From Acholeplasma sp. (GTDB lineage: Bacteria > Bacillota_I > Bacilli_A > ML615J-28 > CAG-698), in NCBI GenBank assembly GCA_012838635.1, contig DUOW01000034.1, forward strand, positions 1-33,105: a stretch of 33,105 nucleotides of DNA. The letters run 5' to 3'. The position numbers were made by a program, and so were the translations under genes. Each line of letters begins with the position of its first letter. The first letter of the stretch is position 1. The notes under the pieces were generated by a model. It was not told the DNA's origin. It saw nothing but the letters and a program-made list of their open reading frames with translations, and did no database searches. This document shows, in pieces, positions 9,410 through 18,439 of this stretch.

Positions 9410-10282
9410 TTATGCGTTTTTAAGTTCAGTTTTTTCTGGTTTTTTATAATTATTGTAAAGCGCAAATGGATAAACAAATACTGAAAGCCATACTCCAACA
9501 AACAAAGCTAAAGCTCCAAAAGCTAAAACTAACAACATTCCTAAAACCAAAAATAAAATTTTAACTGTTATTAAGAATATAATTCCCCCAAAATCTAACG
9601 AAAAGATAATCCCAGGAAATCTTACAAACCCAAAAGTAAAGATTGTACCCATAGCTTCTTTAAGAAAATTGTTATTTAAAATAATACAAGCAGGAAAAGT
9701 GTATAAAAGTATAACTGAAATAATTAAACCAATAAAAGCTTCTCCTCTAGTCATATCTGCAGGAACCTCAGTAGAAAAAATTGAAATTAAACCTAAAACT
9801 AACCACAATCCTGCAATAATACCAGTAACAATAAAAGCTTTCTTTCTTCTTCTCTTTGATTCAAAAATATGTCTTCTTAATCTTTGCTCGTTTTGTCTTT
9901 CTACGCAATCGCTACAAACAACCGATCTACCATAAGCATCTTTTCTTCTAACAATTTTTTTAGGATTGTAAATAGGCTCATTACAAATCTCACAAACAGC
10001 TAAAACAGGTGTAGGGTTAATTGGTTTTACTTCTTCCTGGTCTTCAATAACTCGTTCTTCTTTTTCTTTAGGAAGATCATCTTCAATAACTTCATGACTT
10101 AATAATTTATCTAAAGAAATATTGAAAATTTGCGCCATTGAACGAAGAGTAGTAATCGATGGTTCTACATCTCCATTTTCCCAACGCGAAACAGCCTGAG
10201 GTGAAACATAAAGAAGATCGGCTAATTCCTTTTGTGTTAAATTATGTTCCCCTCTTAATTTTCTTATTTTATCACCTAACAT
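9410..10282 (-). CDS. XRE-family transcriptional regulator with treble-clef/zinc-ribbon-like segment and C-terminal TM region
   Basis: LGDKIRKLRGEHNLTQKELADLLYVSPQAVSRWENGDVEPS HTH; CEICNEPI...CSDCVERQ; three or four hydrophobic segments. Confidence 0.85.
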   Translation of the reverse strand: MLGDKIRKLRGEHNLTQKELADLLYVSPQAVSRWENGDVEPSITTLRSMAQIFNISLDKLLSHEVIEDDLPKEKEERVIEDQEEVKPINPTPVLAVCEICNEPIYNPKKIVRRKDAYGRSVVCSDCVERQNEQRLRRHIFESKRRRKKAFIVTGIIAGLWLVLGLISIFSTEVPADMTRGEAFIGLIISVILLYTFPACIILNNNFLKEAMGTIFTFGFVRFPGIIFSLDFGGIIFLITVKILFLVLGMLLVLAFGALALFVGVWLSVFVYPFALYNNYKKPEKTELKNA

Positions 10283-10295
10283 AATCGGCCTCCTT

Positions 10296-10331
10296 TATAT
10301 TGGAATTATATCACGAATATAATTCAATATA
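10296..10331 (-). promoter_or_regulatory. Dyad operator overlapping the promoter of the XRE gene
   Basis: TATATTGGAATTATATCACGAATATAATTCAATATA: TATATTG/CAATATA and AATTATAT/ATATAATT arms; contains the TATAAT -10. Confidence 0.6.
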
Positions 10332-10449
10332 CAATCAACAATTTATTGAAATCACTCTATATTTTGTTGAATAAAGCATTTTTATCCACTTCATGACTCA
10401 ACTGTAGTCTTTTTTCTTCCTTTTCACAAGAAAATTATTGAAATTAAAA

Positions 10450-10476
10450 AACATCTGTTTAACTCAAACATATGTT
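10450..10476 (-). terminator. Terminator of the AAA/DUF4143 gene
   Basis: Minus strand AACATATGTTT-GAGTT-AAACAGATGTT followed by TTTT. Confidence 0.6.
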
Positions 10477-10481
10477 GATTT

Positions 10482-11756
10482 TTAAAACAAACCTACTCTT
10501 TCTAATAATACATCAATTAAATTACAATGAAAGATGCCATTGTGGTCATAATAATTATGACTGATGTCCATCCTAACTACAATCTTCTTAAAGAAATCTT
10601 TAGAAAGCATTAAAGATTCTAATTCTGAATTCTCCTTTTTCTCTGAATCAATTCTAAAAGCGGATTGAATATAAACTCTTTTGTCCCCATCATTAACTAC
10701 AAAATCAATTTCCTTTTGAGCATTTGAACCATTATTGCGATCACTAACAACACCTACATCAACTGAATATCCTCTTCTTAAAAGCTCATTATACAAAATA
10801 TTTTCCATAATATGACCCGGGTCAAATTGGCGATAATTTAATCTTGCATTGCGAAGACCCATATCTACATAATAATACTTATTCGGATAATTAAAATATC
10901 TTTTACCCTTAATATCATACCTTTTAGCACAGCTAACTAAAAATGAATCAATTATATATTGAACATAACTTGCAACTAAAGTAGGATTTACTTTTTCTCT
11001 TCTTGAACTTGACAAAGCATTAGCAATATTATTAGGATTAGTTAGTGAACTTATTTGAAAAGCTAAGAAATCTAAAATCTCATTTAAAATATCTTCTTTT
11101 AAAACCCCATATCGCTCTACAATATCTTTCAAATAAACTTCTTCATAAAGCTTAGTTAGATAATCCTTTTTTAAACTATCATCTTTTAAAAGCAAAACTC
11201 TAGGCATTCCCCCATAAAGCATATACTCGTTTAAAGCTTTATTTTTATCTCCACCTACATAATTATAATACTCTTTAAAAGAAAGTGGATAAAGATTTAT
11301 CTGTGTAGCTCTTCCTCTAAATTCAGTTGCAATATCAGTAGATAAACCCTTAGAATTACTATCAGTTACATATACGTCTAAATTCTTATAAGATTTAAGC
11401 TCATTTAATAAATCATAGATTGTAACTTCAATATTCTCATTTTCTTTATCAACAACTTTTAACGTTAACTGTACTTCATCAATAAACAAAAAGAATCTTT
11501 CGTTTTCTTTATTTACTACTAACCCCTCTACATATTCAGCCAAAACAATCGGATTACGATACTTATAATATCTTCTCTCATCAAGTTTGATTTTAATTAT
11601 GTTATCTTGATTAACACCATTATTAAGTAAATACTCATAAAACAAATCAAAAAGCAAGACAGATTTACCTGACCTTCTAATACCAGTAATTACTTTAATC
11701 TCTCCATTACCCTTAGCATCTATTAACTTTTCTAAATAATAATCTCTTTTTATCAT
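10482..11756 (-). CDS. AAA+ ATPase with DUF4143-type C-terminal region (PD-(D/E)XK-like fold)
   Basis: Walker A GIRRSGKS, Walker B FLFIDEVQ, LYPLSFKEYYNY, LYGGMPRVL, C-terminal KEIDFVV...VYIQSAF. Confidence 0.85.
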   Translation of the reverse strand: MIKRDYYLEKLIDAKGNGEIKVITGIRRSGKSVLLFDLFYEYLLNNGVNQDNIIKIKLDERRYYKYRNPIVLAEYVEGLVVNKENERFFLFIDEVQLTLKVVDKENENIEVTIYDLLNELKSYKNLDVYVTDSNSKGLSTDIATEFRGRATQINLYPLSFKEYYNYVGGDKNKALNEYMLYGGMPRVLLLKDDSLKKDYLTKLYEEVYLKDIVERYGVLKEDILNEILDFLAFQISSLTNPNNIANALSSSRREKVNPTLVASYVQYIIDSFLVSCAKRYDIKGKRYFNYPNKYYYVDMGLRNARLNYRQFDPGHIMENILYNELLRRGYSVDVGVVSDRNNGSNAQKEIDFVVNDGDKRVYIQSAFRIDSEKKENSELESLMLSKDFFKKIVVRMDISHNYYDHNGIFHCNLIDVLLERVGLF

Positions 11757-11764
11757 AATACCAC

Positions 11765-11799
11765 CTATAACTTACGACGTTTTCGACGTAACTTCTAGA
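11765..11799 (-). promoter_or_regulatory. Operator-like repeat copy A at the predicted TSS of the AAA/DUF4143 gene
   Basis: CTATAACTTACGACGTTTTCGACGTAACTTCTAGA; direct repeat of 11851-11885. Confidence 0.5.
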
Positions 11800-11802
11800 T
11801 AC

Positions 11803-11831
11803 AATATAACATAAACAAGCAATAAAAGCAA
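11803..11831 (-). promoter_or_regulatory. SigmaA-like promoter of the AAA/DUF4143 gene
   Basis: Minus strand TTGCTT-17 nt-TATATT. Confidence 0.55.
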
Positions 11832-11850
11832 GTAATATTTGCATTTTCAC

Positions 11851-11885
11851 CTAGAACTTGTGACGTTTTTGACGCAACTTATAGG
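11851..11885 (-). promoter_or_regulatory. Operator-like repeat copy B upstream of the -35
   Basis: CTAGAACTTGTGACGTTTTTGACGCAACTTATAGG; matches copy A over ACTT..GACGTTTT.GACG.AACTT. Confidence 0.5.
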
Positions 11886-11892
11886 CCAAAAC

Positions 11893-11922
11893 AAAAGACT
11901 TAACCAAATGGTTAAGTCTTTT
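11893..11922 (-). terminator. Terminator of the ABC/giant-lipoprotein operon
   Basis: AAAAGACTTAACC-AAAT-GGTTAAGTCTTTT, perfect 13-bp stem. Confidence 0.85.
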
Positions 11923-11936
11923 ATTATTCTCATTAT

Positions 11937-14900
11937 CTAGCTTGGATCTACTAACTCTAAGTAAGCATAAGTATAATCAGCAGGATATAATGGAATCTTT
12001 GTAACTACTTCTAAGTATTGAGGTATAGTTCTTGGATTAGCAGTTAGGATAGATTCTAAAGTAGCTCCACCTGCTATTTGCAATGTTTCTTCTTTTGTTA
12101 GGTTATAGAAACCTGCAAGCATTCCAAGATTACCTACATATTCAGCTGGTACACCGTTCATCATTAAATAAGTAACTAGTTCTGTAAATCCTGCAGCTGG
12201 ACTGTATGTAGCAATAGCAGGATAAATAAAACCATTATTATCACTTGGATCTCTTGGATCTCGATACTGTGTAGGTACTAAGTTAGGATCATAAGTTCTG
12301 TGTCGGCTTTGAGTTCCTGTATCTAAACCTTCTTGACCAATATGGATGAAGTATTGCGCACTAGCTACAGTTGTATTATCTTCTAACTTTAAGTAAGCAT
12401 TATCCATTGATGGAGCAAGTATAATTAAATTCATCTTTTCACTTAACTGTCCTGTAAGTTGATCTTGCTCAGTCTTTAGAATACTTCTTCCTGCTTCTGA
12501 TACATATCCTTCAATTGTAGATTTCATACCTGCAACCATTGTTGACATCGCATAGGCGTTAAACCAAGCTTCATTACCATTAATCCAGTTATTAATTGTT
12601 GTATTTTCATCAATATTTACATGAACATCCCAAATTGGACCTACTTCTGGATTCGCATCCTCAACATGGATTGCCGCTCCTCCTGATTTACCAATTTTAG
12701 AATTAGTAATCGTAATCCCAGTTCCACCATACATATAAACACTATTAGCCCAAGAATCATCAATTTGTACATAATCAGCTTTCATTAAAACTTGTTCAGA
12801 TCCTACTTCATTAGTCATTAAACCTGAAGCATCGTTATATAAAGCAATTAAGGAGTTAGTGATATTTACATTATTGATTCTTGTAGAACCTTTTCTTGCA
12901 AGAATTGCATTAAAACTACCTGAGTTTTGTGTCATTTGCGCTTCTTGTGATTTAATCTCTTCTGGTGATAAGTTATAATCAATATATGGATAAGATGTAT
13001 TGCTATTAATTGTTAAGTTGTTAATCGTTAGCATATTATCATTATAATGAATACCATAACCAGGAACATATCTACTACCACCTTTTTGAATCTTTTGACC
13101 ATTAATTAACTTATCTTTAAACATTTCCTTTACAAAATAATGTTCAGGAGAGTTATTATAAACATCATATTTAAAGATTGATAAGCCAACATTAAATACT
13201 GGAAATCCCGTACTTAATGGTAAGTAATTAGAATAAGCAGCACTCATATGAGGTAAATTAGAACCATTAACTGTTAGGTAGTTACCATTAATAACAATAT
13301 TGTCTCCTGATGTTGTAGCAGAAAGACGGCGATATGGATCACCATTGATAGCGCCATCGTTATTAATAGCACCATCGTTATTAATTGGTGAACCATCTGG
13401 ATTAAGTTGATTTGGTAATAATTGTACTTCAATATTGTTTTGAATATTGATTGTTTGAACACTCATATTTCCAAAAAGTGTTTTAAGTTCACTACTTGTA
13501 TAAGCATTATACCCATTATTTACATAAATATTGTATTCTAAACTTGCCCAAGTATGTTCATTAGCTTGATATTTCGGCTTAACAACAACCTTAAAATCAT
13601 GACCAACAGCATTTACAGTAAACTTGAATATGTTTTTCTTACCTGTAACTTCAGCTACATAATGCTCTAAAGCTGAGCCTTCTTCTAAAGGAGTGCTAGC
13701 TCCATCTAAGTAGAATAAGTATTCTAACTCTAACTTGTCTAAAGGAACATTATTTAAGTTTGTATCTTTAATCGCATAAGTAAACTTAAAGTCATTACTT
13801 GAACCAACTAAGAATTTCTCTGTTCCAGTTAATGGTTTTAAGTATTTTCGATCAGGTGATGCACTACTTGTTTCATATTTAAACTTCGTATAAGCCTCAC
13901 CCAAACTAAATTGACTAAAGTCTTTTACAATCTTAGCTAAATATAGTTTAGCTACATCTTCGGCTGGCTTTTTAATAGTCATTTGGAAATCACCAATTAA
14001 ACCTAAGTTTGTTTTAATTACAGGAGCATTTGTTCCTTCTTTGTAACTTAAACTAACAATATCAGCGTTTTGAACGATATTAATTTCATAACCTTCAGGG
14101 AAGTTATAAGTCATATTTTCATATAGAATATAACGTTGTGAAGGTGCTCCTAAAATTGTTACATCTTCCAAAATGTAATGATCATATGCCATTGAAGAAT
14201 CAGGCGTAATATCAGTGTCTACTTCAATAATATATGGATCTGAATATGGACTATTTAAAGTATTTAAGTTATCACCTAAAGCTCTTACAGTTAATCTATT
14301 TGTACCAATCGCAATTAGGTTGGCAAAGAATGGATCTAAGCTTGATACTTCTAAAGTAAATTCAAACCCTGAAACACTAAAATCACTAATTAATACTTCC
14401 TCATATAAATGGTTGATAAATAAACCAAAACCATAAGGTAAGTTACCTTCAATTTGTGATGGATTTAAATTAAGTTTGATTTGAATTACTTCTTCTCCTG
14501 ATAATTTTTGAACACTCATTATTACTGGCTTTGCAAAGGGAATCAGCGCCCTAAACTTCGCAAAGATATTCTTTTCTCCTGTTCCTGGATGAAGAACAGA
14601 GAATTTCATATCACTTGGATTTGTAATTGGAACTTCGCTTCCTTGATCTAAATAATACCAATATTCAAAAACATAACCTGGAGCTTGTAAGTTCCAAAGT
14701 GGAGACCCTGCTTCAAATAACAAACCATCATCACCATAATCAGCCTTATCAAACACAGCTACTGTACTACCATTAACTACAAATGTAAGTAAGGTCTTAC
14801 TTGTATTTGTATAACGAGCATAAATTGTTACATTTTCTCTTAAGAAATTAAAGTTAGTTCTTTCCCAAGTTGCAATATAACTGGCTTGAACTGGAATTTC

Positions 14901-17882
14901 CGGCCATACTAAAGTTCCTTCCCCGCCATTTTCTGTAAATGCTAAAGACTGGCCATAGAAGATTGCATATGAACCAAATGGAATCATATTACCTGTTAAA
15001 TCTCCATTTTCAAATCCCATAAAAGTAATTGTAACTATAATTCTTTCATAGTAAATCTCTAAATTGATAATATCTTCAATTGCAAATGTTTGATCACTAT
15101 TTAAATATTCGACCCCATTATTAATCATCTTTACAAAACGATAACCAGGAATAGCTTGATATGGTCTTACAATTGTACCATATTGGTATCTTTCTTTTGT
15201 AACTGAAGTTCTTGATACTTCAATTGGTGTTGATCCAGCTACATAATCAATAATTTCTTTTTCAAGTCTAATAATTTTATACCTTAAGTTAAGGTTTTGG
15301 TTATTGTATTGTAAGTAAACTGTTAAATCATTTTGAGGCATAAAGCTATTTTTTGTATATTCATTACCATCAGCATCTTGATAACCCATATATGCTTTAC
15401 CTACATAATCAATTCTAATTAGCATTGATAATTTTGCTCCCCATTTTAAAATATGAGGTGTAGGAAGATAATCGGGATCATTAATATAGTTAGTGTTAAC
15501 TACAGTTAACTTATAACTTATTCGTTCAAAATATACTTTTAAAGCTAAGCTACCATCACCTAAAACTGTTCCACTTAAAACATTATTTTCATGGTCTTTA
15601 AACTCATAATGATCTATAGTTTTTAGGTCAGTTAAAGTTAATGTAACTGTGCTTTCAGTTAAAGCTTGTTTTACTTCATCTAAATTAGGAGTATAAATAT
15701 ACTCACCATTTTCATTTTCTAAATAGTATTCTACTTTATAAGTTACTTCTCCCGGAAGCCAAATTGCTTCAACTTCCATTGATGTATCTGGCATCACTGA
15801 AGGAAGCAAAGGATTCCAGCCACCAAACTCATAACCTACCTTTGTAGGTTCTAAAGGCGTAATCGTTGTTCCTGGTTCTTGAGAAATTAAAGTTGTTGAT
15901 AGATTACCACCATTTAACTTCAAAGTAATTACTGGCCAAATACTATAATCAGCATATAAATCAAGATTATTTGCTGGCATTTTAGTAATCATAAACTCAT
16001 TTAAAAATGTACCATCATCAGTAAACCAACCTACAAACGATACACCATCTTTAGTAGGTACAGGCAAGCTAATTGTACTATTATAGGCAAATGTTAGAAG
16101 CGTATTTTCTACTGTTCCTCCATTTGGATGTAATGTAATTGTATAAGAATTAAGATTCCAAGATGCCTTAATTGTCATATTATTAGCTGGCATTACTTCA
16201 GGAATTACTTGATCCCAAGAAGCAAAACTGTAACCAGTTTTTGTTGGGTCATCTGGTGCTACAATAACTGTACCATAATCTTGGTAGATTGCTGCTACAG
16301 CTGATCCACCATTAGAATCAAAAGTAATCTTATACTTATTTACTGTAAATTTAGCACTTACAGTAATATCTTCTATATATAAATATAATGTTTCGTTTTT
16401 AATTTCATCTTCTTGATAAAACCAACCCTTAAATGTATGACCTTCTTTAGCAGGATGTTCTAAAATTCCACTGTCATTTACAGCTAAACCATAAGTAACA
16501 TCTTTGGCCTCCCCAAAAGGTATCCCATCTACTTCAAAATAAATCTTATAACTATTTGCTAGCCACTTAGCTTTAATCGTTAAGTTATTTTCAATTAAAG
16601 TATCTAAGCTTACCTCTTCTTGATCTTCATAAACAAAAGTACAGCTATGACCAACTTTAACTGGTATTTCAATAACATCATCTAACTTATCGCCATATTC
16701 GACTTCAATTGTTAATTCATCTAAATCACCAGTAAACTTACCACCATTAGCTAGTAGTTTAAGTTCAAAAGTCTTCTTTTTCCAAGAAGCATTAATTGTT
16801 ATATTAGAAGTAACAATCGTATTTTCAAAAACTTCAGTTCCGTTTTCTAAATAAAAGCCTTTAAAATCATAACCTGCTTGTTCTAAAACCGTAATTGCTC
16901 CAATAGGTGAGCCATGATTTACAGTTCTTGTTTCTACTTGTTGTTCACTTTTAAAATCGATTGTAACTGTATAATGTTTAATACGATATTTCGGATAGAA
17001 AACAAAATTATCACGAATATGATTAAAATCATAGATTTTACTATTTACTTCAAACCAACCAATTGGATCATATCCTTCTTTAGCCGGTAGATTTGGAGCA
17101 ATAACCTCACCATTATGAGGAATCACTTCATTATAAATTTCATTTCCGCCTTCGCTATCTAAAAAGATAACATTATAAGTTTTCGTAACGATATGATACT
17201 GAAACTTAAGGTTATTTTTAACCTCTCCTACTTCAGTTACAACATCTTCTTCTCCAAACTTAGTCCAATAAATAATATCACCTTCATTAGTAGCTACAAC
17301 AGGAAAACTAAGTAAAGTTCCATAAAGAACATTGTCTTGCTCTGCATAAAGGTTGCCTTTGGGATCAAAAAACTCAACTTTATACTTACTAGGAATTAAC
17401 TTTCCATAAACTGTTAAGTTTTCTCCTGGCATATTACCTACAGCGTAAGCAACAGTTAAAGCTTCATCTTTATACCAACCACCAAAAGTATAACCTTCTT
17501 CATACGGATCTTCTACCACTACTCTACTAGCATAACTGGCAGTAATTTCTTTAAATAAATTAGGGCCAATCATAAATTTCATCGTGTAAGAATTAATCGT
17601 CCATTTCGCATAAAGTTTTGTATGTCTAATGATTGGACGGCTTAAATCAAAACTTTCAGTTAGATCTTTATCATAAAACCAACCTGCAAAAGTATACCCA
17701 GTTCTTTTAGCCTCAGGCTCACTTTTAAAAACAAAGCCCGAGTCTACATTTTTACTTGGTATTGCCTCTCCTCCGTTTGTTACAAAATCAATCTTTAGTT
17801 GTTTATTAACGCAACTACAACCAGCTACAAAGAGCAAGCCAACTAATAATGTAATAAAAACAAAAATTCTTTTCATAATCAT
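11937..17882 (-). CDS. Giant lipoprotein with tandem InlB B-like repeats, MucBP-like modules and a beta-helix-like C-terminal region
   Basis: ORF of 1981 aa; lipobox FVAGCSC; repeated F..NGG...GY.F.GW......T.YA.W units; C-terminal INNVNITNSLIAL...GITITNSKIGKSGGAAIHVED ladder. Second ATG at 17876 may be the true start. Confidence 0.9.
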   Translation of the reverse strand: MIMKRIFVFITLLVGLLFVAGCSCVNKQLKIDFVTNGGEAIPSKNVDSGFVFKSEPEAKRTGYTFAGWFYDKDLTESFDLSRPIIRHTKLYAKWTINSYTMKFMIGPNLFKEITASYASRVVVEDPYEEGYTFGGWYKDEALTVAYAVGNMPGENLTVYGKLIPSKYKVEFFDPKGNLYAEQDNVLYGTLLSFPVVATNEGDIIYWTKFGEEDVVTEVGEVKNNLKFQYHIVTKTYNVIFLDSEGGNEIYNEVIPHNGEVIAPNLPAKEGYDPIGWFEVNSKIYDFNHIRDNFVFYPKYRIKHYTVTIDFKSEQQVETRTVNHGSPIGAITVLEQAGYDFKGFYLENGTEVFENTIVTSNITINASWKKKTFELKLLANGGKFTGDLDELTIEVEYGDKLDDVIEIPVKVGHSCTFVYEDQEEVSLDTLIENNLTIKAKWLANSYKIYFEVDGIPFGEAKDVTYGLAVNDSGILEHPAKEGHTFKGWFYQEDEIKNETLYLYIEDITVSAKFTVNKYKITFDSNGGSAVAAIYQDYGTVIVAPDDPTKTGYSFASWDQVIPEVMPANNMTIKASWNLNSYTITLHPNGGTVENTLLTFAYNSTISLPVPTKDGVSFVGWFTDDGTFLNEFMITKMPANNLDLYADYSIWPVITLKLNGGNLSTTLISQEPGTTITPLEPTKVGYEFGGWNPLLPSVMPDTSMEVEAIWLPGEVTYKVEYYLENENGEYIYTPNLDEVKQALTESTVTLTLTDLKTIDHYEFKDHENNVLSGTVLGDGSLALKVYFERISYKLTVVNTNYINDPDYLPTPHILKWGAKLSMLIRIDYVGKAYMGYQDADGNEYTKNSFMPQNDLTVYLQYNNQNLNLRYKIIRLEKEIIDYVAGSTPIEVSRTSVTKERYQYGTIVRPYQAIPGYRFVKMINNGVEYLNSDQTFAIEDIINLEIYYERIIVTITFMGFENGDLTGNMIPFGSYAIFYGQSLAFTENGGEGTLVWPEIPVQASYIATWERTNFNFLRENVTIYARYTNTSKTLLTFVVNGSTVAVFDKADYGDDGLLFEAGSPLWNLQAPGYVFEYWYYLDQGSEVPITNPSDMKFSVLHPGTGEKNIFAKFRALIPFAKPVIMSVQKLSGEEVIQIKLNLNPSQIEGNLPYGFGLFINHLYEEVLISDFSVSGFEFTLEVSSLDPFFANLIAIGTNRLTVRALGDNLNTLNSPYSDPYIIEVDTDITPDSSMAYDHYILEDVTILGAPSQRYILYENMTYNFPEGYEINIVQNADIVSLSYKEGTNAPVIKTNLGLIGDFQMTIKKPAEDVAKLYLAKIVKDFSQFSLGEAYTKFKYETSSASPDRKYLKPLTGTEKFLVGSSNDFKFTYAIKDTNLNNVPLDKLELEYLFYLDGASTPLEEGSALEHYVAEVTGKKNIFKFTVNAVGHDFKVVVKPKYQANEHTWASLEYNIYVNNGYNAYTSSELKTLFGNMSVQTINIQNNIEVQLLPNQLNPDGSPINNDGAINNDGAINGDPYRRLSATTSGDNIVINGNYLTVNGSNLPHMSAAYSNYLPLSTGFPVFNVGLSIFKYDVYNNSPEHYFVKEMFKDKLINGQKIQKGGSRYVPGYGIHYNDNMLTINNLTINSNTSYPYIDYNLSPEEIKSQEAQMTQNSGSFNAILARKGSTRINNVNITNSLIALYNDASGLMTNEVGSEQVLMKADYVQIDDSWANSVYMYGGTGITITNSKIGKSGGAAIHVEDANPEVGPIWDVHVNIDENTTINNWINGNEAWFNAYAMSTMVAGMKSTIEGYVSEAGRSILKTEQDQLTGQLSEKMNLIILAPSMDNAYLKLEDNTTVASAQYFIHIGQEGLDTGTQSRHRTYDPNLVPTQYRDPRDPSDNNGFIYPAIATYSPAAGFTELVTYLMMNGVPAEYVGNLGMLAGFYNLTKEETLQIAGGATLESILTANPRTIPQYLEVVTKIPLYPADYTYAYLELVDPS
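13342..13392 (-). repeat. 18-bp in-frame tandem repeat (encodes INNDGA)n
   Basis: GC(G/A)CCATCGTTATTAAT(A/T) in tandem, 2-3 copies. Confidence 0.7.
14545..17812 (-). repeat. Region encoding about 15 divergent InlB B/Flg_new-like protein repeats
   Basis: Manual parsing of the translation into about 15 units of roughly 60-85 aa ending in (Y/V)AKW/YADY/YERI-like strands. Confidence 0.75.
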
Positions 17883-17894
17883 TTACCTCATTAT

Positions 17895-18428
17895 TTATTC
17901 TATTCCCGATTCGCCATCTTTTTTAAAGTATAGCAAAACGTGGTCTGATATTCCTTGATTCTTTTTTGACACTATTTTCACATCAAATGTTTTCTTTAAA
18001 TCACTTAAGTCAAAGATTAATGTAATCCTGTTAGAATTATAATCAACCCTAAAGTTTAGATCACTAACAACATCAATATCTTCTCTTAAGATAGAAAGAA
18101 TTCTACTTCTTTCCTTTAAATACTCTTCTTCATCAAGATATTTTTCTCTTAACCCAGCTTCAAAAGCAGCAGGTAGTGTAAGTTCATAATACAAATCAAA
18201 ACTTAAATTACTATCAGTTACAATATCTTTTAAGTCTTTAATTTTAATACTTGTTACCGTACCATCTTCATTATTCTCATATTTATAGCCATCATAGCTT
18301 TCAGGAGAAATTATAATTTCTTCAAGATTTACACTTACGTTATCTGGAAGTGTACCAATTAAAGCAATAATCAGTACTGAAAGAAACGAAAAAATAATAA
18401 TTACAAAAACTACAATTTTTTTACTCAT
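17895..18428 (-). CDS. Small single-TM, probably extracytoplasmic protein of unknown function
   Basis: ORF with SD AAGGAGG; N-terminal hydrophobic anchor then soluble acidic domain; sits between the permease and giant lipoprotein genes. Confidence 0.75.
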   Translation of the reverse strand: MSKKIVVFVIIIFSFLSVLIIALIGTLPDNVSVNLEEIIISPESYDGYKYENNEDGTVTSIKIKDLKDIVTDSNLSFDLYYELTLPAAFEAGLREKYLDEEEYLKERSRILSILREDIDVVSDLNFRVDYNSNRITLIFDLSDLKKTFDVKIVSKKNQGISDHVLLYFKKDGESGIE

Positions 18429-18439
18429 ATTATTCCTCC

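Noticed and set aside
13274-13462. 62-aa ORF inside the giant lipoprotein
   Set aside because: Out-of-frame reading of the 18-bp repeat region; no independent support.
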